DNA of 64,000 bases from Bradyrhizobium sp. NP1 (GTDB lineage Bacteria > Pseudomonadota > Alphaproteobacteria > Rhizobiales > Xanthobacteraceae), in the NCBI RefSeq assembly GCF_030378205.1, contig NZ_CP127385.1, positions 4,132,001 through 4,196,000 on the forward strand, given 5' to 3'. The translations under genes and the position numbers were made by a program. Every line of letters begins with the position of its first letter. Positions within the stretch are counted from its first letter, which is position 1. Positions 27,157 to 34,788 of this stretch are shown one piece after another. The notes below the pieces were generated by a model that saw only the letters and a program-made list of their open reading frames with translations, searched no databases and had not been told where the DNA came from.

Positions 27157-27465
27157 CTAATCGGATCGCTTGGCGGAGGCGTTGGCGTTCTGGGGATTGT
27201 CCTTAACGGCCTGGCGGTCGCGCGCCTTGATCAGCTCGGCCTCGATCTTGGCCCGTTCGTTCGGCGGGATCACCGCCGCCTCGCGGTCGGGCGGCATATC
27301 GTGCACCGGCAGATACCCGCTTGCCTCTTTTGAGGGCGGCGGCGCGTCGGCGGGGGTGCCGACCGCCGGCAGCTCGGCAACCGTGCTCGCGCAGCCGGAC
27401 AACGCGATGCCCGCCGCCAGCAACAGGCCGAGCGCAACCGCTCTGCTTTGCAGCCCTGCCGACAT
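27157..27465 (-). CDS. Small lipoprotein (102 aa)
   Basis: A 102-residue protein with a lipoprotein signal peptide and a lipobox LSGC (cysteine about residue 25), followed by a proline-rich segment and a charged C-terminal helix (PPNERAKIEAELIKARDRQAVKD). It should be anchored in the membrane facing the periplasm. Similar short uncharacterised lipoproteins are frequent in this order. No partner gene is adjacent; phaC is divergent. Confidence 0.75.
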   Translation of the reverse strand: MSAGLQSRAVALGLLLAAGIALSGCASTVAELPAVGTPADAPPPSKEASGYLPVHDMPPDREAAVIPPNERAKIEAELIKARDRQAVKDNPQNANASAKRSD

Positions 27466-27742
27466 TCGCGACCGTCCTCGCCCCCTTAAGACCCCTTACG
27501 CCCCTCGATGGCCGATATCTTGTTGATGGCCCGCATCTTGAATCAAGGGTTGATCAAACCCAAACCAAATGTCGTCGAAAACGATTAGAGGCTGGAACGT
27601 TACTATACCCGTTGAGCCGTCAATGTGTCAGAACCAAGATCGCTTGTCGCAGTGCAGCACGCCCATGGCCGACATTAACCGAGAAGCAACCGGCCACGAC
27701 GCCGCGGTGACGAAGCCGCAGCGAGACGATAGTGTCGGGCCC

Positions 27743-29542
27743 ATGAACGAGGTCACGGCCGAAGCCAAGCCAGTCAAGACATTCGATCCCGAAGCCTTTG
27801 CGCTGAACGTGGCGCGGGCGATGGAGAGCACCGGCCGGGCGCTTGCCGCCTATCTGAAACCGACCACCGAGATCAAGGACAAGCCGCCGGCCGAGCTTGC
27901 CGAGGTGATCAAGACGTTCGGCGCCGTCGCCGAATACTGGATGGGCGACAACGCCCGCTCCTCGGAGCTGCAGACCCGGATCGCGAAAGACTACCTCGAC
28001 CTCTGGGGCACGGCGGTACGGCGGCTGGCGGGCGAAGCCGTCGCGCCGGCGATCGAGCCGTCGCCACGCGACAAGCGCTTCAAGGACCCCGAATGGAAGT
28101 CGAACCAGTTCTTCGACTTCGTGATGCAGCTTTATCTTTTGACCACGCGCTGGGCGCAGGACCTGGTGCGCGATGCGGAGGGGCTCGACGCGCATACGCG
28201 CCAGAAGGCCGAGTTCTACGTCCAGCAGATCACCAACGCGCTGGCGCCGTCCAATTTCGTCCTCACCAATCCGGAAGTGCTGCGCGAGACGCTGTCATCG
28301 AACGCCAACAACCTCGCGCGCGGCATGACCATGCTGGCGGAGGACATCGAAGCCGGCCGCGGCACGCTGCGCATCCGCCAGTCCGACCCCGCGAACCTCG
28401 AGGTCGGCGTCAACATGGCGATGACGCCGGGCAAGGTGATCTACCAGAACGAGCTGATGCAGCTCATCCAGTACGAGCCTTCCACCGAGAAGGTGCTGCG
28501 CACGCCGCTCCTGATCGTGCCGCCCTGGATCAACAAGTTCTACATCCTCGACCTGCGCCCGGAAAAATCCTTCATCAAATGGTGCGTCGACCAGGGCATC
28601 ACGGTGTTCGTGATCTCCTGGGTCAACCCGGACAGGGAGCTCGGGCAAAAGGGCTTTGCCGACTACATGAAGGAAGGCCCGCTCGTGGCGATGGACGTGA
28701 TCGAGAAGGTCACGGGCGAGATGAAGGTGCATACCGCCGGCTATTGCGTCGGCGGCACGCTGCTTGCGGCGACGCTTGCCTGGCTCGCCGAGAAGCGGCG
28801 GGTGCGCGTGACCTCGGCGACCTTCTTTGCCGCGCAGGTCGACTTCACCCACGCCGGCGATCTCCTCGTCTTCGTCGACGAGGACCAGATCACCGCGCTG
28901 GAGCGCGACATGGAGGCGCGCGGCGTGCTCGAGGGCAGCAAGATGGCGATGGCCTTCAACATGCTGCGCTCCAACGAGCTGATCTGGTCCTACGTGGTCA
29001 GCAACTATTTGAAGGGACAGCCGCCCTCCTCGTTCGACCTGTTGCACTGGAATTCGGACGCCACGCGCATGCCGGCGTCCAATCATTCCTACTACTTGCG
29101 CAACTGCTATCTCGAGAACCGCCTTTCCACGGGCACCATGGTGCTCGACAACACGCTGCTCGACCTTTCGAAGGTAAAGGTTCCGGTCTACAACCTGGCG
29201 ACGCGCGAGGACCATATTGCACCTGCGGAATCCGTGCTGTACGGCTCGCAGTTCTTCGGCGGCCCGGTGAAATTCGTGCTGTCCGGCTCCGGCCATATCG
29301 CCGGCGTCGTCAATCCCCCGTCGTCGGGCAAGTACCAGTTCTGGACCAACGACAACGTCAAGGATGTCACGGTCGCGGACTGGCTCAAGAACGCGCAGGA
29401 ACACAAGGGGTCCTGGTGGCCGGATTGGCGCGCCTGGCTCGAAAGCATCGACGCCGAAGCGGTCCCGGCGCGGCCGGTCGGCAGCGAGGCGTCGCCGCCG
29501 ATCGAAGACGCGCCCGGCAGCTACGTCCGCGTTCGCGCATAG
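27743..29542 (+). CDS. phaC: Class I polyhydroxyalkanoate synthase
   Basis: A 599-residue PHA synthase with an alpha/beta-hydrolase core. The catalytic cysteine is Cys335 in the lipase-like box TAGYCVGGTLLA; the triad aspartate is in LATREDHIAP and the histidine in SGSGHIAGVVNPP. It polymerises 3-hydroxyacyl-CoA into storage polyester at granule surfaces. The size fits a class I enzyme needing no partner subunit. The start is uncertain: in-frame ATGs at 27569 and 27665 would add 58 or 26 residues without family similarity. No phaA/B, phasin or phaR gene is in the window. Confidence 0.94.
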   Translation: MNEVTAEAKPVKTFDPEAFALNVARAMESTGRALAAYLKPTTEIKDKPPAELAEVIKTFGAVAEYWMGDNARSSELQTRIAKDYLDLWGTAVRRLAGEAVAPAIEPSPRDKRFKDPEWKSNQFFDFVMQLYLLTTRWAQDLVRDAEGLDAHTRQKAEFYVQQITNALAPSNFVLTNPEVLRETLSSNANNLARGMTMLAEDIEAGRGTLRIRQSDPANLEVGVNMAMTPGKVIYQNELMQLIQYEPSTEKVLRTPLLIVPPWINKFYILDLRPEKSFIKWCVDQGITVFVISWVNPDRELGQKGFADYMKEGPLVAMDVIEKVTGEMKVHTAGYCVGGTLLAATLAWLAEKRRVRVTSATFFAAQVDFTHAGDLLVFVDEDQITALERDMEARGVLEGSKMAMAFNMLRSNELIWSYVVSNYLKGQPPSSFDLLHWNSDATRMPASNHSYYLRNCYLENRLSTGTMVLDNTLLDLSKVKVPVYNLATREDHIAPAESVLYGSQFFGGPVKFVLSGSGHIAGVVNPPSSGKYQFWTNDNVKDVTVADWLKNAQEHKGSWWPDWRAWLESIDAEAVPARPVGSEASPPIEDAPGSYVRVRA

Positions 29543-29610
29543 CGCGAACCTTCATGCTTGAGGTATAAACTCTCCCTGGGGAGATTCCGACTCAACCGAG
29601 GGGATAGGCG

Positions 29611-30009
29611 ATGACGCGCGAATTGTTCTGGCTGACGCTGACGGTCATTCTGACGGGGCTGTTGTGGGTCCCCTACATCATCAACCGCACCCAGATCCGT
29701 GGCCTTACCGGCGCGATGGCCAACCCCTCGCGCAACGACAAGCCGCATGCGGAATGGGCGACGCGGTTGATGTTCGCCCATGACAATGCGGTGGAAAACC
29801 TCATCATCTTCGCCCCCCTGGTCCTGATCCTCAACGCGGTCGACTATTCGACCAAATGGACGGTGCTCGCCTGCGCGGTCTATTTCTGGGCCCGCGTTGC
29901 GCACATTATCGTCTATACGCTCGGCCTGCCGGTGTTCCGGACGCTCGCCTTCACCGTCGGCTTCCTCGCCCAGGCGGTACTGGCGCTGGCGATCTTCGGA
30001 CTGCTCTGA
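29611..30009 (+). CDS. MAPEG-family membrane protein
   Basis: A 132-residue protein with four predicted transmembrane helices and the MAPEG-type ARVAHIIVYTLGLPVFRTLAFTVGF segment. The eukaryotic family handles eicosanoids and glutathione; bacterial members are of unknown function, though some bind glutathione. It stands alone 68 bp after phaC and converges with the methyltransferase gene. The ATG at 29611 follows a GAGGGGATAGG ribosome site. Confidence 0.83.
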   Translation: MTRELFWLTLTVILTGLLWVPYIINRTQIRGLTGAMANPSRNDKPHAEWATRLMFAHDNAVENLIIFAPLVLILNAVDYSTKWTVLACAVYFWARVAHIIVYTLGLPVFRTLAFTVGFLAQAVLALAIFGLL

Positions 30010-30016
30010 GCGCGCG

Positions 30017-30613
30017 TTACGCGTACTTTTTGCGGACGGTCAGGTGCAGCATCGTCGCCGGCGCATCGTCGAAGCTTTTGATCTCGCCGGTGTCGGAGGA
30101 AAGCACCTCCCACGGGCCGGCTTCGCCGTAGCTGGCCCGTAGCCAGTCCGCCGAGGGGTAGTTGTAGTAGCGGCCAAGGCTGTCGCGCCCGCCGCCGCCC
30201 CCGCCGATCTTGTAGCTGGCATAGAACACGCCGCGCGGCTTCAGCGCGCGGCGGATGCGCGCCAGCACCTCGACCAGCTCGTCGCGCGGCACGTGCAGCA
30301 GGCAGGCGCTCGCCCACACACCGTCATAGGCGCCGCGCTCGTCGAGCTCATGGAACAGCAGCGTTTCCACGGGATGGCCGAGGCGGCGCGCCGCAACCTC
30401 AGCCATTTCCGGCGAGCCGTCGGTTATCCGCACGGCAAAGCCGCGCGCGAGCATTTCCACCGCATGGTTGCCGGCACCGCAGCCAAGCTCGAGGATCGCC
30501 CCGCCCGAGGGCACAAGCGTCAGAAAGCGGACGAGCCGGGTCGATGGCGCCTTCGCCCAGGCGGCGTAGCTTTCCGCATTGCGCCGATAGAATTGCAGCG
30601 TCTCGTCGTCCAC
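30017..30613 (-). CDS. Class I SAM-dependent methyltransferase
   Basis: A protein of about 198 residues with the SAM-binding motif ILELGCGAGNHAVEML, a following acidic strand ITDGSPEM, and the post-motif ALKPRGVFYASYKIGGGGG. The fold is a standard Rossmann-type methyltransferase resembling small TehB/UbiG-like enzymes; substrate unknown. The start is taken as GTG 30613, just after the argC stop; a TTG at 30634 would overlap argC by 14 bases. It is the third gene after paiB-like and argC and is probably translated from the same transcript. Confidence 0.8.
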   Translation of the reverse strand: MDDETLQFYRRNAESYAAWAKAPSTRLVRFLTLVPSGGAILELGCGAGNHAVEMLARGFAVRITDGSPEMAEVAARRLGHPVETLLFHELDERGAYDGVWASACLLHVPRDELVEVLARIRRALKPRGVFYASYKIGGGGGGRDSLGRYYNYPSADWLRASYGEAGPWEVLSSDTGEIKSFDDAPATMLHLTVRKKYA

Positions 30614-30620
30614 GACGCCG

Positions 30621-31598
30621 CTACTTCTCGGCAAGGCCCAGCATCAGCCGCATGTTCTGCACGGCGGCACCGGAGGCACCCTTCCCGAGATTGTCGAGAC
30701 GCGCGACCAGCACCGCCTGATCGTGCTTGTCGCTGGCGAAAACGTACAGCTCGAGGTTGTTGGTCTCGTTGAGCGCCTCGGGCTCGATCCGCCCGCTTCG
30801 CGCCGCCTCGTTCTGCAGCGGCATGACCGGGACGTAGGTGCTCCCGGCATAGTGCTTCGCCAGCGCGGCCTGCAGCGCGGCCCCTGAAGGCTTGCCCGGC
30901 AGCGTGTCGAGTTGCAGCGGCACCGAGACCAGCATGCCCTGCCGGTAGTTGCCGACAGACGGAATGAAGATCGGCCGCCGCGCGAGCTTCGAATAAAGCT
31001 GCAGCTCCGGAATGTGCTTGTGCTCGAAGCCGAGGCCGTAGAGCTCGAAGGCCGGCGCAGTGCCGCCTTCGAAGCTTGCGATCATCGACTTGCCGCCGCC
31101 CGAATAGCCGCTGACCGCGTTGACGGTGACGGGATAATCCGCGGGCAGCAGGCCGGCGTCGACGAGCGGCCGCAACAGCGCAATCGCGCCGGTCGGATAG
31201 CAGCCGGGGTTGGAGACTTTTCGCGCCGCCCGTATCTTGTCCGCCTGGTCTGGCGCAAGCTCCGGAAAGCCGTACGTCCAATCGCTGGCGACACGGAATG
31301 CCGTCGAGGCGTCGAGGACCTTGGGGGCCGCGGCCCCCATGCCGTCGATCAACGCAACCGTCTCTTTCGCGGCGTCATCGGGCAGGCACAGGATGACAAG
31401 ATCGACCTCCGCCATGAGCGCGCGCTTGGCGCCGGCATCCTTGCGCTTGTCATCGCTGATGCTTTTCACCACGACGTCATTCTGCTGGCGAAGCCGCTCC
31501 TGAATGCCGAGGCCCGTGGTTCCGGCGGCGCCATCGACGAAGACCGTCCGCTTCGTGGTGTCGCCGGTCCGCGGCTGGTGGGTGTCGGCGAGGGTCAT
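30621..31598 (-). CDS. argC: N-acetyl-gamma-glutamyl-phosphate reductase, type 2
   Basis: A 325-residue enzyme of the short (type 2) ArgC group. Visible are [14 protein letters not shown] (NADP-binding), the catalytic Cys133 in [13 protein letters not shown], and [14 protein letters not shown]. It reduces N-acetylglutamyl phosphate in the third step of arginine synthesis. Its ATG overlaps the TGA of the upstream PaiB-like gene (ATGA, 31595-31598), so the two are translationally coupled. An arginine-rich leader ORF precedes the unit at 32363-32437. Confidence 0.95.
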   Translation of the reverse strand: MTLADTHQPRTGDTTKRTVFVDGAAGTTGLGIQERLRQQNDVVVKSISDDKRKDAGAKRALMAEVDLVILCLPDDAAKETVALIDGMGAAAPKVLDASTAFRVASDWTYGFPELAPDQADKIRAARKVSNPGCYPTGAIALLRPLVDAGLLPADYPVTVNAVSGYSGGGKSMIASFEGGTAPAFELYGLGFEHKHIPELQLYSKLARRPIFIPSVGNYRQGMLVSVPLQLDTLPGKPSGAALQAALAKHYAGSTYVPVMPLQNEAARSGRIEPEALNETNNLELYVFASDKHDQAVLVARLDNLGKGASGAAVQNMRLMLGLAEK

Positions 31599-32263
31599 GA
31601 CACGGTCCTTTCGACGCTGCTCGTTTCGCTGGCAAAGGCTTCCGCCCGCGCCTCGCGCATCAGTTGCGCGATCTCCCGCGATGCCGCCTCAGGCCGGGAC
31701 GCGAGCGCGTTTGCGACCGCCGCATAGTCAGCTTCCGACTTGTGCTGATTGAGCTTGAAGCTGCCTACCACCTCGGAAATCGTCATCTGCAGGCCCACAA
31801 TCGCCTTTTTCATCGCCTCCAGCCGCGCCGGCGTCATCTTTCCCGAAGTCCAGGGCCGCTTTGGCAGAAGCCGCTGCTCGAACTTGGCGCTGAGCGCATC
31901 GACCTGCACCGCAAGCTCGTGGTCCGACAGCCGGCGCACGGGCCCCGTCAGATGCACGGCCTGGTACAGCCAGGTCGGCACCTGATCCGGCGAAACATAC
32001 CAGTCAGCCGATACATAGGCATCCGCGCCGGTGACGGCGAGTAGCCAGGACGACGTCCCGTCCGCGAGAGCTATCAGGGGATTGTGACGGGCGAGATGAA
32101 AGAACGCCTGCGGCGTGCCGTCCTCGGCATGATCGAGATAGAAAGGCAGCAACGATGCGACCGGCTTCTTGCCGTCCCACGCGCAGGCGAGGCCGAAACC
32201 GCGGGCCTGCGCGAAGGCGAGGCTCGCGGTGCGGTCGGGCTTGAACATCGGCGGCGTATACAT
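31595..32263 (-). CDS. FMN-binding PaiB-family protein
   Basis: A 222-residue flavin-split-barrel protein of the PaiB/FMN-binding_2 family. It shows [18 protein letters not shown], a [12 protein letters not shown] segment with the following [13 protein letters not shown], and a C-terminal helix region (KPRW-type [22 protein letters not shown]). Bacillus PaiB is described as a negative regulator of sporulation and protease genes, but most members are of unknown role. The ATG at 32263 is chosen since GGAG lies seven bases upstream. It is the first long gene of a paiB-argC-methyltransferase unit, an odd pairing with arginine synthesis. Confidence 0.85.
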   Translation of the reverse strand: MYTPPMFKPDRTASLAFAQARGFGLACAWDGKKPVASLLPFYLDHAEDGTPQAFFHLARHNPLIALADGTSSWLLAVTGADAYVSADWYVSPDQVPTWLYQAVHLTGPVRRLSDHELAVQVDALSAKFEQRLLPKRPWTSGKMTPARLEAMKKAIVGLQMTISEVVGSFKLNQHKSEADYAAVANALASRPEAASREIAQLMREARAEAFASETSSVERTVS

Positions 32264-32290
32264 CGTCAAACTCCTGCTTGCTTGAGAGGA

Positions 32291-32348
32291 GCCGCCGGAC
32301 CGACCGCGTTTCTGAAAGGAGAGCGCCGCGGGAGAGGTTTCCGGCGGC
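32291..32348 (-). promoter_or_regulatory. Alternative stem-loops between the Arg-rich leader ORF and paiB
   Basis: On the minus strand GCCGCCGGA (32348-32340) pairs perfectly with TCCGGCGGC (32299-32291); CCGCG/CGCGG (32331-32327 with 32308-32304) nests inside. The first arm can instead pair through GCCGC with GCGGC at 32329-32325, and the last arm is also complementary to GCCGCC within the leader ORF. This is the kind of mutually exclusive pairing seen in attenuators. No U-run follows, so any control may be translational or Rho-dependent. Confidence 0.45.
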
Positions 32349-32362
32349 AGAGGCGATGATCT

Positions 32363-32437
32363 CTAGACGCAGACGATCGCCCGAACCGCGAAAGCGCGGC
32401 GACGGCGGGCGGCGGGAATGGTCGCGATCTTGATCAT
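32363..32437 (-). CDS. Leaderless Arg-rich leader peptide ORF upstream of paiB-argC (24 codons)
   Basis: A 24-codon ORF starting MIKIATIPAA, with four consecutive Arg codons (CGC CGT CGC CGC, codons 11-14), one more Arg at codon 19 and a cysteine at codon 23. The ATG coincides with the expected transcription start of a promoter at 32445-32473, so the message would be leaderless. It lies upstream of the paiB-like gene, argC and a methyltransferase. The arginine run before an arginine-biosynthesis gene, followed by alternative stems, suggests a ribosome-sensing leader. Translation is inferred; I know of no named family. Confidence 0.55.
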   Translation of the reverse strand: MIKIATIPAARRRRAFAVRAIVCV

Positions 32438-32444
32438 GGGCGCG

Positions 32445-32473
32445 GCTATAAGGCCGCGCCCCCTTCCCGTCAA
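32445..32473 (-). promoter_or_regulatory. Sigma-70-like promoter for the leader-paiB-argC unit
   Basis: TTGACG (-35) and TATAGC (-10) are separated by 17 bases; the A of the leader ATG (32437) lies eight bases after the -10, the normal +1 position. The -35 begins four bases after the stop of the upstream metallo-hydrolase gene. A GGGCGCGGC/GCCGCGCCC palindrome (loop CTTATA on the minus strand) surrounds the -10. Confidence 0.55.
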
Positions 32474-32477
32474 GGTT

Positions 32478-33467
32478 TCAGATGGTCGGATTCCAGGGCA
32501 TCGGCACCACCCGGTAGCCATCGCCGTCCTTCTCCAGATGGGCGAGCCCGGGGAACGGATAGTGGAAGGCCTGCACCAGCAATTTCTCGGCCACCACCAT
32601 GTCGTAGATCCGGCGCCGGGTCTTCTCGGCCATGTCGGCATCCTGGTCGAAGAAGGCGTGCCAGCCCGGGTGGGTCGCGAACGGATTGGGGTTGTTGGTC
32701 ACATCCGACTGGATGAACACCTTGCCGGAGCCCGACGACAGCACATAGGAGGTATGGCCCGGCGTGTGGCCTATGGTCTCGACCGCGAGCAGTCCCGGCG
32801 CCACCTCCTTGTTCCATTCGTAGGGCGTGACCTTCCGCTTCAAGGCGGCGTCGAAAATGTTGCGGTTGTTCTTGAACAGGCCCTGCATGCGCCCGGCGGG
32901 CGCGCGGCTCATCTCGCCGTCATCCATCCAGAACTTCCATTCGGCCGCCGGCACCAGCACCTCGGCATTGGGAAAGGCCGGCGTGCCGTCGGCCGCGAGC
33001 AGGCCGTTCACATGATCGGTATGGAAATGCGAGATCACCACCATGTCGACCGCCTTCGGATCGAAGCCGGCGGCGACCATGTTCTCGACAAGCAGGCCGT
33101 TGCTGCCCTTGTTGTTGACCTTGGCCACCGGTCCGTTGCCGGTGTCGATCACGACGAGCTTGCCGCCAGTATTGATCACCAGCGGCGCGAAATAGATCGT
33201 GAAGACGTCGCGCGGCAGGAAGGCCTTTTCCAGCGCGGCGTTGATCTCATCCTTCCTGGCATTGAGGATGAAGGAATCCTCCAGCGGGAACGTGAACCTG
33301 CCGTCGGACACCACCGTGACCTCGATATCGCCGACCTTGTAGCGATAGAAACTCGGCGCCTGCTTGTCGACGATCGGCGCGGCCGCCTTGGCGTCGTTTG
33401 CAGCCAGCATTGGCGCTGCCGCCAGCGCGGCGGCGCCGGCCAAGGCATCACGTCGTGAAATCTCCAT
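32478..33467 (-). CDS. Exported metallo-beta-lactamase-fold hydrolase
   Basis: A 329-residue protein with a twin-arginine-type signal peptide (SRRDALAGAAALAAAPMLAA) and an MBL fold: zinc motif HxHxDH at His147, His149, Asp151, His152 (SHFHTDHVNG), then ETIGHTPGHTSYVL and FIQSDVTNN. Related proteins are quorum-quenching lactonases and organophosphate hydrolases (MPH-type), which share a Tat signal and size, but the natural substrate is unknown. GGGAGG precedes the ATG. It is a single-gene unit ending just before the leader-paiB-argC promoter. Confidence 0.87.
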   Translation of the reverse strand: MEISRRDALAGAAALAAAPMLAANDAKAAAPIVDKQAPSFYRYKVGDIEVTVVSDGRFTFPLEDSFILNARKDEINAALEKAFLPRDVFTIYFAPLVINTGGKLVVIDTGNGPVAKVNNKGSNGLLVENMVAAGFDPKAVDMVVISHFHTDHVNGLLAADGTPAFPNAEVLVPAAEWKFWMDDGEMSRAPAGRMQGLFKNNRNIFDAALKRKVTPYEWNKEVAPGLLAVETIGHTPGHTSYVLSSGSGKVFIQSDVTNNPNPFATHPGWHAFFDQDADMAEKTRRRIYDMVVAEKLLVQAFHYPFPGLAHLEKDGDGYRVVPMPWNPTI

Positions 33468-33621
33468 ACCCTATCCTCCCCTGACGATCCCGTTTCCAAC
33501 GGTTGCACCGTTGTTGTCCTGCGAGACTAACAGCCTTCAGCACAAGGTGCGACCGCGGAAAGCGCCCCGCCGCGAACCACCCTGTGGGGTCACGGACTGT
33601 GCCCGTCTCAAGCCTTGCGGA

Positions 33622-34152
33622 TCACACCGTGCGCCACAGCCATTCCATGACCTGCGCGATGACGTCGCCGAACAACAGCAGCGCCGCCGACCAGACCAGG
33701 GCGGAAACGAAATTGGCAACCTGGAATTGCCAGTAGGGCATTTCGAAGATACCGGCCGCGAGCGGCACCGAGGCCCGCAGCGGTCCGAAGAACCGTCCGA
33801 TGAAGATGCTCGGCACTCCCCAGGTCTGCACGAAGGCCTCGCCGCGCGGCAGGATTTCCGGGTAGCGCGACAATGGCCACATCTGCGCGACGTGCTCCTT
33901 GTAGCGATAGCCGAACCAGTAGGAGACCCAATCGCCGAGCGCAGCCCCGACGCCGCCGGCGAGCCACACCGGCCAGAAGCTGATGCCGCTCGCGCCGATC
34001 AGCGCCCCGATCGCCACCAGCGCGCCCCAGGCAGGAATCAACAGCGAGATGAAGGCGAGCGACTCGCCGAAAGCCAGCACCAGCACAATCGGCGCGGCCC
34101 ATACCTGATGGTTGCGCACGAAGTCGGCCATGGCGTGCGCAAAATCTTCCAT
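33622..34152 (-). CDS. DedA-family membrane protein
   Basis: A 176-residue VTT-domain protein with an N-terminal amphipathic helix, FGESLAFISLLIPAWGALVAIG, the GDWVSYWFGYRYKE segment and the hallmark FIGRFFGPLRASVPLAAGIFEM. DedA proteins act in the inner membrane on lipid-carrier or phospholipid flipping. It differs from the YqaA-type protein at 4005-4601. It is flanked by 150-180-bp spacers without obvious features. Confidence 0.9.
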   Translation of the reverse strand: MEDFAHAMADFVRNHQVWAAPIVLVLAFGESLAFISLLIPAWGALVAIGALIGASGISFWPVWLAGGVGAALGDWVSYWFGYRYKEHVAQMWPLSRYPEILPRGEAFVQTWGVPSIFIGRFFGPLRASVPLAAGIFEMPYWQFQVANFVSALVWSAALLLFGDVIAQVMEWLWRTV

Positions 34153-34331
34153 TCCAGACGCTTTCTTGTCCCGACGCGATCGTTGAACCTTTTTGCGGCC
34201 CCGCAGCCTAAAGCAGGTAAGCCGGTCCGTTGCGCGACTTCAAGTCACAACGGCCAACGAGATATTGATTGTGAGCGCCCGCTTTCGATCCACCGGCTTT
34301 CAATCCCTCAATTCGACAGAAAGGCCCCTGA

Positions 34332-34700
34332 ATGATCGGATCAGTGATGATGTGCGCGAGCACGGTGATTCTGCTTGTCGGCATGCTCGGCGGCATCGCC
34401 ATGGGTATTCGGCAGGACTTCGTGCTCGGGCCGGCGCATGCCCACCTCAATCTGATCGGCGGCGTCCTCCTGTTCGTGTTCGGCCTCTACTACAGGCTCG
34501 TTCCCGACGCCGGAAAAGGAACGCTCGCCAAGGTCCAGGGCTGGCTACATATCATCGGCTCGATCGTTTTTCCGGCGGGCGTCGCGCTCGTCATCCTGAA
34601 GGGCGAAGCGCTGGTCGCGATCCCGATTCTGGGTTCGCTGATCGTGCTGCTGGCCATGGCTCTGTTCGCGGCGATCGTGTTCCGCACCGCCCAGGCGTGA
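34332..34700 (+). CDS. Four-helix membrane protein with heme-oxidase-like motif
   Basis: A 122-residue membrane protein with four hydrophobic segments. The stretch GIRQDFVLGPAHAHLNLIGGV resembles the histidine-bearing helix of heme-copper oxidase subunit I (PAHAHLNLIGG), and similar short proteins are common in rhizobia without a known role. Whether it binds heme is unknown. It stands alone 88 bp before parE on the same strand. Confidence 0.7.
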   Translation: MIGSVMMCASTVILLVGMLGGIAMGIRQDFVLGPAHAHLNLIGGVLLFVFGLYYRLVPDAGKGTLAKVQGWLHIIGSIVFPAGVALVILKGEALVAIPILGSLIVLLAMALFAAIVFRTAQA

Positions 34701-34788
34701 ACCGCTGCGGTCATCTTTTCAGTGCATCCATGGCATAGTCAGGCTAAATCGATTCGTCCGCGCCTTTTGCGCGCAAACCTGAAGAGCC

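Noticed and set aside
32440..32463. GGGCGCGGC...GCCGCGCCC as the terminator of the metallo-hydrolase gene
   Set aside because: No T-tract follows, and the hairpin overlaps a well-spaced promoter whose +1 falls on a leader ORF, which explains it better.
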